DNA of 43,130 nucleotides from positions 1-43,130 of the forward strand of contig URCQ01000021.1 in NCBI GenBank assembly GCA_900546435.1, in the 5' to 3' direction. The notes beneath the pieces were generated by a model. It did no database searches and was not told where the DNA came from. It saw only the letters and a program-made list of their open reading frames with translations. The translations under genes were made by a program, and so were the position numbers. Shown in pieces: positions 37,943-43,130 of the stretch. This DNA comes from an uncultured Pseudobutyrivibrio sp. (lineage in GTDB: Bacteria > Bacillota > Clostridia > Lachnospirales > Lachnospiraceae). Every line of letters begins with the position of its first letter. The first letter of the stretch is position 1.

Positions 37943-40714
37943 CTACCTCGGTACTTCTACCATAATATATGCTTCAATCACATCATCTTCAACGATATCA
38001 TTAAATCCATCTACTACAAGACCACATTCGAATCCTGCCTTAACTTCCTTAACATCGTCCTTGAAACGCTTCAGTGATGCCAAGTCGCCTTCAAAGATCT
38101 GTTCTCCTTCACGGCTTACACGCACCTTGCATCCACGTTGGAAATAACCATCAAGCACATAAGAACCTGCAATATTACCTACATCAGAAGCCTTGAAGAT
38201 CTGACGTACCTGTGCATGACCAATCACTTTTTCTTCGTAAACCGGATCAAGCATTCCCTTCATTGCTGCTTCTACGTCTTCAATCGCACTATAGATAACC
38301 TTGTAAAGTCTTACATCAACGCCTTCTCTATCTGCTGTTGCCTTAGCCATAGCATCCGGTCTGACATTAAATCCAATGATAATCGCATTTGATGCAGATG
38401 CTAAGATTACATCACTTTCATTGATGGCACCTACACCACCATGGATGATCTTAACCACAACTTCATCATTAGAAAGTTTTACAAGTGACTGTTTTACAGC
38501 TTCTACAGAGCCCTGTACATCAGCCTTTACAATGATATTCAATTCTTTGACATTACCGGACTGAATCTGTGAGAACAAGTCATCCAGAGACATTCTTGTC
38601 TTTGTATCTTCAATCAGCTTATTCTTGCCTTCTGAAATAAATGTCTCAGCAAAGTTTCTTGCTTCCTTCTCAGAATCCATAGAAACGAAGATTTCTCCAG
38701 CATTTGGTACATCACTAAGTCCTAAAATTTCAACCGGTGTAGATGGTGTTGCCACTTTGACTCTACGACCATTTTCATCAATCATAGCACGCACTCTACC
38801 ATAAGAGCTTCCTGCTGCGATTGGATCACCAACATGCAACGTTCCTTTTTGTACCAGAACGGTTGCAACTGCTCCACGTCCCTTGTCAAGCTGTGCTTCA
38901 ATAACAAGACCTCTTGCGTTACGCTTTGGATTTGCCTTTAATTCCAATACTTCTGCTGTCAAAAGAATCATTTCCAGCAATTCATCAATACCTTCGTGTG
39001 TATGCGCTGATACAGGGACAAAAATGGTACTTCCGCCCCAGTCTTCTGGAATCAATTCATATTCTGATAACTCCTGCTTTACACGATCGACATTTGCATT
39101 TGTTTTATCAATCTTGTTGATGGCAACAATAATTTCAATACCTGCTGCTTTTGCATGGTTGATCGCTTCCACTGTCTGTGGCATAACACCATCATCTGCA
39201 GCTACTACAAGAATTGCAATATCTGTTGAGTTTGCACCACGCATACGCATAGCCGTAAACGCCTCATGTCCAGGGGTATCTAGGAATGTAATCTTCTGAC
39301 CATTTATAGATACCATATATGCACCGATATGCTGTGTAATACCGCCTGCTTCGCGATCTGTCACCTTTGTATCACGAATTGCATCCAACAGTGATGTCTT
39401 ACCATGATCAACATGACCCATGACACAGACAACTGGTGGACGTGCAACCATATCGTCTGCTGCTTCCTCATCCTCGCGCAACAATTCTTCAATAACATCC
39501 ACCTTTACTTCTGGTTCACAGATACAGTTGAATTCCAGTGCAATCTCTTCTGCCTGCTCGTAGTCAACATCCTGGTTTACCGTTACCATGACACCCTTCA
39601 TGAATAATTTCTTCACAATGACAGATGCCTGCACCTTCATTTTATCTGCCAGTTCCTTAATGGTAATATGTTCTGGCAATGTCAGTGTACGAATCTCATT
39701 TGGATCCTTTTCCACCGGTTTCTGCTGTGGTGCCTTATTTTTCTTCTTACCGCCATTTTTTTCTAAGTTAACATAACGTTCCTGTTTCTTAGAACCCAAC
39801 TGATCGTAATCATGCTTTTTCTTGTTATTGCGATTGTTATCGCGATCTCTGCTTTCTTTTTGACGCATATCTGTAGCTGGTGCTGCCGGTGCTGCATTAT
39901 TTCTACGATTATCACCAAAAGAACCATTTCCATTGTTTGGACGATTACCGCCATTTGGACGTTCTGTACGATTGTTATTGTAATTATTATTTCTGTTACC
40001 GTCGTTATTACGTGGGCGACGATTCTCTCCATTATTCACACGGCTGCTTGGACGGTCACTTCCTGACATTTCACGTGGACGAATTGGACGATTTTGATTC
40101 TGGTTATTTCGATTATTGTTTCCGCCTTCACGTCTTTCCTGGCGTTCCTGACGTTCCTGGCGTTCTTTTCGTTCCAGTCTCTCCTGGCGTTCTTTTTCCT
40201 CCTGCACACGATGTGAAGGTCTTACGGTACGTTCACTTTCCGGACGAACGGTAATTCTTCCCTGTGTCGGGCGTGCTGCGCCAGAACGATCGCTGCGGTT
40301 ATTGTTTGATCTTTCTCCGTTTGAACGCTCTCCATCGTTTCTTCTTCTTGGACGTTCTCCATCACGACGCTGTCTTGGCTGCTGTTTGCTATACTGTGCA
40401 TTAAAGACAGCAGAAATGCTTGATTTCTTCTTAGGACGGGCCCCGTCTTCCTTTTTCTCAGAATTCACATTCTCTGTCTTTGGTGCGTCCTTCTTTTCCG
40501 TTTCTTTTTTTATGTCTTTGTCAACTTCTTTTGAAGGTGCTGTTTCTGCGTTTGCTGTTGATTTCTTAAACTTATTTTCAACAATTGCGATTGCATCATC
40601 TTCAATACTGTTTTGACTTTTTACTTCTATTCCTTTTGCAGCAAGTGCAGCGACTACTTCTTTTGTTTCTACACCTAACTGCTTTGCTAATTCATAAACT
40701 CTCACTTTTGCCAT
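37943..40714 (-). CDS. infB: Translation initiation factor IF-2
   Basis: 923 aa. IF2_N domain at residues 1-50 (AKVRVYELAKQLGVETKEVVAAL). A long, low-complexity basic region rich in Arg, Asn, Gly and Glu follows (about 55-330), then a second IF2_N-like helix region. The GTPase domain has GHVDHGKTSLL at about 433, DTPGHEAF and NKIDK. Domains II to IV complete the factor. IF-2 brings fMet-tRNA to the 30S subunit. The linker composition is unusual, but the core is fully conserved. GGAGG precedes the ATG. Confidence 0.97.
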   Translation of the reverse strand: MAKVRVYELAKQLGVETKEVVAALAAKGIEVKSQNSIEDDAIAIVENKFKKSTANAETAPSKEVDKDIKKETEKKDAPKTENVNSEKKEDGARPKKKSSISAVFNAQYSKQQPRQRRDGERPRRRNDGERSNGERSNNNRSDRSGAARPTQGRITVRPESERTVRPSHRVQEEKERQERLERKERQERQERQERREGGNNNRNNQNQNRPIRPREMSGSDRPSSRVNNGENRRPRNNDGNRNNNYNNNRTERPNGGNRPNNGNGSFGDNRRNNAAPAAPATDMRQKESRDRDNNRNNKKKHDYDQLGSKKQERYVNLEKNGGKKKNKAPQQKPVEKDPNEIRTLTLPEHITIKELADKMKVQASVIVKKLFMKGVMVTVNQDVDYEQAEEIALEFNCICEPEVKVDVIEELLREDEEAADDMVARPPVVCVMGHVDHGKTSLLDAIRDTKVTDREAGGITQHIGAYMVSINGQKITFLDTPGHEAFTAMRMRGANSTDIAILVVAADDGVMPQTVEAINHAKAAGIEIIVAINKIDKTNANVDRVKQELSEYELIPEDWGGSTIFVPVSAHTHEGIDELLEMILLTAEVLELKANPKRNARGLVIEAQLDKGRGAVATVLVQKGTLHVGDPIAAGSSYGRVRAMIDENGRRVKVATPSTPVEILGLSDVPNAGEIFVSMDSEKEARNFAETFISEGKNKLIEDTKTRMSLDDLFSQIQSGNVKELNIIVKADVQGSVEAVKQSLVKLSNDEVVVKIIHGGVGAINESDVILASASNAIIIGFNVRPDAMAKATADREGVDVRLYKVIYSAIEDVEAAMKGMLDPVYEEKVIGHAQVRQIFKASDVGNIAGSYVLDGYFQRGCKVRVSREGEQIFEGDLASLKRFKDDVKEVKAGFECGLVVDGFNDIVEDDVIEAYIMVEVPR

Positions 40715-40738
40715 GCTATATCCTCCATTATTCAGTTG

Positions 40739-41044
40739 TTATACCAATGTGATTTTCTTTTTTACGGCATTTGCCAGATTTTCATCTGTTATCGCTACGG
40801 ATGCGCGGAATTCTTTACCAATCGCATGCCCTAGTGCATCTTTTTCACCGTAAAAAACAATGTCGCACTCATAAAATTCACACATGTTTGTAAAACTCTT
40901 TTTGGTATTAAAAGATGCATCTTCTGCAACAAGCACAAGCCATGCTTTCCCTTCTTTTACAGCTTTTTCCACGGAAAACTCTCCGCTGACAACCTTGCCC
41001 GCTTTCGCAGCCATGCCAAGCATCGCTAACGCTTTATCCTGCAT
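40739..41044 (-). CDS. L7Ae-family ribosomal protein (YlxQ-like)
   Basis: 101 aa. L7Ae/L30e fold: ALAMLGMAAKAGKVVSGEFSVEKAVKEGKAWLVLVAEDAS and YGEKDALGHAIGKE. Homologues bind kink-turn RNA; the exact role of YlxQ is not settled. The ATG directly follows the ylxR stop codon. It is part of the conserved nusA-ylxR-ylxQ-infB order. Confidence 0.9.
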   Translation of the reverse strand: MQDKALAMLGMAAKAGKVVSGEFSVEKAVKEGKAWLVLVAEDASFNTKKSFTNMCEFYECDIVFYGEKDALGHAIGKEFRASVAITDENLANAVKKKITLV

Positions 41045-41305
41045 CTACATCATCTCCTGTTCCAATTGTTTTACGATATCTTCTGGTATCTTGCACTTCA
41101 ATGAACGTTCCAAGCCTTTGTTTTTCATTGCCTGACGAAAACACGCTACATCTTTACAAATATATGCGCCTCTGCCATTGGCTCTGCCTGTGGTATCAAC
41201 AAGAAATGTATCTTCCGGTGTTTTTACAACACGGATGAGTTGTTTTTTATCTTTCATCTCATTGCATCCTACACATTTACGCTGTGGAATCTTTTTTTCA
41301 TTCAT
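41045..41305 (-). CDS. YlxR-family RNA-binding protein
   Basis: 86 aa from ATG 41305; a GTG four codons earlier overlaps the nusA stop and is less likely. Family signatures RKCVGCNEMKDKKQLIRVV, GRANGRGAYICKDVACF and a basic KGLERSLK. The fold suggests RNA binding; in B. subtilis the family is linked to transcription regulation. It follows nusA with a one-base gap and no strong ribosome-binding site, so it is probably translationally coupled. Confidence 0.88.
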   Translation of the reverse strand: MNEKKIPQRKCVGCNEMKDKKQLIRVVKTPEDTFLVDTTGRANGRGAYICKDVACFRQAMKNKGLERSLKCKIPEDIVKQLEQEMM

Positions 41306-41306
41306 C

Positions 41307-42494
41307 TTATTCTTCACTTTCTGATGCTTCTTCCTCTACATATGTTTCATCATCATCATATGCTTCCTCTGACGTTTCATATTCATCATCATAATATTCA
41401 TCGTCATCGTAATATTCATCATCATAATCGTTTTCATAATCCAGGAAATCGCCTGCTTCTCTTGCCTGTGTTTCGCTCTTGATATCGATTTTAAATCCTG
41501 TCAAACGAGCAGCAAGTCTTGCATTCTGACCTTCCTTACCGATTGCAAGTGACAACTGATAATCCGGAACTACAACTTTTGCTGTTTTCTCATCAGCATC
41601 TGCAATGACGGAAATAACTTTTGCCGGACTAAGTGCATGTTCAATCAACATTGCCGGATTTTCGTTCCACTCAATAATATCAATCTTTTCTCCACGGAGT
41701 TCGTCCACAATGGCATTGACACGACTACCATTCATACCAACACATGCTCCAACTGGATCTACATTTTCATCCTGAGACCAAACTGCCATCTTTGTTCTGC
41801 TTCCTGCTTCACGTGCAATGGATTTGATCTCAACAACACCTTCTCGAACCTCTGCCACTTCTTCCTCAAACAGACGTTTTACAAGTTCCGGATGTGTTCT
41901 TGAAACAAGCACCTTTGGTCCTCTGGCATTATCTTTAACCTCTAAAATAAGAACTTTGATACGTTCTGTTGGTTCGAAATGTTCGCCTCTGACCTGTTCA
42001 TTCTCTGCAAGAAAAGCATCTGTCTTTCCTAAATTAACGCTGATGTTCTTTCCGATGTAGCGCTGTACAATACCTGTTACAACCGTTTTTTCCATCTTAT
42101 AGTATTCATCAAAGACCATCTTTCTCTCTTCTTCACGAATCTTCTGTAAAATGGTATTCTTTGCACTCTGCGCAGCAATACGTCCAAAACTTGTAGACTT
42201 AATCTCAACATTTACAATATCACCAAGGTCATAAGCCCCATCCATTGCCTGTGCATCTTCCAGGCTAATTTGTTCTACCGGATCTTCCACATCTTCCACA
42301 ACTGTCTTTGCAGCCAGAACATGATATTCGCAAGTTTCCGGATTGATTGTTACGGTAATATTGTCATTTTTGCCAAAATGGTTCTTGCAGGCAACCTGAA
42401 GCGAATTCTCAATTGCTTCTAATAAAACATCCTTACTGATATTTTTTTCTGCCTCCAACACATTTAACGCTTCTAACAATTCATTGTTTTTCAT
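41307..42494 (-). CDS. nusA: Transcription termination/antitermination factor NusA with acidic tail
   Basis: 395 aa. N-terminal RNAP-binding domain (MKNNELLEALNVLEAEKNISKDVLLEAIE), S1 domain (EKTVVTGIVQRYIGKNISVNLG), then two KH domains (CVGMNGSRVNAIVDELRGEKIDIIEW; LAIGKEGQNARLAARLTGFKIDIK). From about residue 347 there is a Tyr/Asp/Glu-rich tail (encoded at 41307-41455) with repeated DDEYY units. NusA controls pausing and termination. AGGAGG precedes the ATG, 36 bases after rimP. Confidence 0.96.
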   Translation of the reverse strand: MKNNELLEALNVLEAEKNISKDVLLEAIENSLQVACKNHFGKNDNITVTINPETCEYHVLAAKTVVEDVEDPVEQISLEDAQAMDGAYDLGDIVNVEIKSTSFGRIAAQSAKNTILQKIREEERKMVFDEYYKMEKTVVTGIVQRYIGKNISVNLGKTDAFLAENEQVRGEHFEPTERIKVLILEVKDNARGPKVLVSRTHPELVKRLFEEEVAEVREGVVEIKSIAREAGSRTKMAVWSQDENVDPVGACVGMNGSRVNAIVDELRGEKIDIIEWNENPAMLIEHALSPAKVISVIADADEKTAKVVVPDYQLSLAIGKEGQNARLAARLTGFKIDIKSETQAREAGDFLDYENDYDDEYYDDDEYYDDEYETSEEAYDDDETYVEEEASESEE

Positions 42495-42530
42495 CCTTGT
42501 TCATCCTCCTAAAAATCTTGTTATAGTACG

Positions 42531-42995
42531 CTAAAAATCAAATGCCAGACGAATCAATGCAATATCTGACTTATTAAATGTAATTTCTTCTTCCTCAGAT
42601 TGGATCGTTACTGTAGCATCATCGTATGCCTTTAAAATACCATAAAACTCTTTTGATCCATCCATCGCCTTGTATGTTCGGATTTCTACTTCTTCTCCCA
42701 TACTGCGCTCGTAATCTCTTGGTTTCTTGAGCGGTCTGCCCAAGCCCGGTGAACTCACCTCAAAGGTATAGGCACCATCTACATAATCCAATTCATCCAA
42801 CAGGACATTCATCTCCCTGCTGACAGCAACACAATCATCAATTGTGATACCTCCCGGTTTATCAATGTATGCCCGAAGGAAATAATCCTGCCCCTCTTTG
42901 ACATATTCCACGTCTACTAGTTCAAAGCCCTTTGCATCAAGAATCGGAACAATCAATTCTTCCGTTTTCTTTTCATACTGCTCTCGCTGTGACAT
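42531..42995 (-). CDS. rimP: Ribosome maturation factor RimP
   Basis: 154 aa. RimP N- and C-domains: ELIVPILDAKGFELVDVEYVKEG, LRAYIDKPGGITIDDCVAVSREM and YTFEVSSPGLGRPLK. It supports 30S maturation. First gene of the nusA-infB operon. AAGGTGGT lies upstream. A tRNA-Glu terminator sits 24 bases before the ATG, and no separate promoter is obvious, so transcription may come from readthrough or from a weak promoter within the spacer. Confidence 0.96.
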   Translation of the reverse strand: MSQREQYEKKTEELIVPILDAKGFELVDVEYVKEGQDYFLRAYIDKPGGITIDDCVAVSREMNVLLDELDYVDGAYTFEVSSPGLGRPLKKPRDYERSMGEEVEIRTYKAMDGSKEFYGILKAYDDATVTIQSEEEEITFNKSDIALIRLAFDF

Positions 42996-43018
42996 GTATC
43001 CACCACCTTTCTTTCTTT

Positions 43019-43053
43019 AAAAAATTGAGAGTGGACAAATGTCCACTCTCAAT
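43019..43053 (-). terminator. Terminator between tRNA-Glu and rimP
   Basis: A 13-bp perfect stem (ATTGAGAGTGGAC / GTCCACTCTCAAT, 43024-43053) with a 4-base loop and a minus-strand T-run (43019-43024). Confidence 0.88.
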
Positions 43054-43075
43054 CTAGTAACATATCAACTTGCAA

Positions 43076-43130
43076 CAGTTCGTAGGGGAATCGAACCCCT
43101 GATTCCGCCGTGAGAGGGCGGCGTCTTAAC
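43076..43130 (-). tRNA. tRNA-Glu (anticodon CUC), cut by the window edge
   Basis: The minus strand shows an anticodon arm CCGCC-CTCTCAC-GGCGG (anticodon CTC), a T arm AGGGG-TTCGATT-CCCCT, and the 3' acceptor strand ACGAACT with discriminator G. The CCA end is not encoded. The 5' acceptor strand and most of the D arm lie beyond the window, so acceptor pairing cannot be checked. Confidence 0.85.

Noticed and set aside
1..43130. Mobile elements, CRISPR arrays, phage genes, toxin-antitoxin pairs, defence genes
   Set aside because: No transposase, integrase, repeat-spacer array or defence domain was recognised; composition and gene order look like vertically inherited core genome.

Overview
The window looks like a chromosomal housekeeping segment of an anaerobic, low-GC Clostridia bacterium, most likely Lachnospiraceae. 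The evidence is the set of strong Shine-Dalgarno sites, an Rnf complex paired with ApbE, the rimP-nusA-ylxR-ylxQ-infB-rbfA-nrnA-truB-ribF block, ispH next to a stand-alone ribosomal protein S1, and Na+-pump decarboxylase genes. I see no phage, insertion sequence, CRISPR array or pseudogene. The genus is inference; no 16S rRNA is present. No intergenic gap exceeds about 190 bases.

Layout: nearly all genes are on the minus strand, so operons read right to left. At 43.1 kb a tRNA-Glu(CUC) and its terminator precede the translation/RNA operon rimP to ribF (34.8-43.0 kb). Next come a WalR-type regulated NlpC/P60 cell-wall hydrolase (33.6-34.6 kb), rpsO-pnp (30.9-33.4 kb) and an intracellular subtilase. 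scpA-scpB and two D-Ala-D-Ala carboxypeptidases lie at 26.0-30.0 kb. A five-gene Na+-translocating biotin-dependent decarboxylase operon follows (20.7-25.8 kb). The operon rpiR - HI0933 flavoprotein - cmk - ispH - rpsA - cheR occupies 15.0-20.6 kb. The rnfCDGEAB operon (8.6-13.6 kb) lies between a plus-strand exonuclease and a plus-strand apbE. Last is proB - DUF896 - 5-FCL - proA - miaB - NusG_II - Gx - ruvA - ruvB (0.6-7.4 kb), followed by zapA with its own promoter.

How the parts work together: Rnf (ferredoxin:NAD+ oxidoreductase) and the OadB-type decarboxylase are both ion pumps. ApbE would attach FMN to the SGAT/TGAT threonines visible in RnfG and RnfD. The translation block supplies ribosome maturation, transcription elongation and RNA turnover. 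The cell-wall genes are spread across several transcription units.

The most interesting signals are: (1) two tandem WalR-like boxes directly upstream of a perfect TTGACA-17-TATAAT promoter for the NlpC/P60 gene, whose predicted start site falls inside a terminator-like hairpin; (2) a decarboxylase operon encoding two different carboxyltransferases (5S/OadA-type and a divergent 12S/MmdA-type) with one biotin carrier and one membrane pump; (3) a long stem-loop in the rpsO-pnp spacer resembling the arrangement behind RNase III/PNPase autoregulation in E. coli; (4) a four-cysteine tail on RnfE. I did not find a clearly novel multi-gene defence or mobile system.
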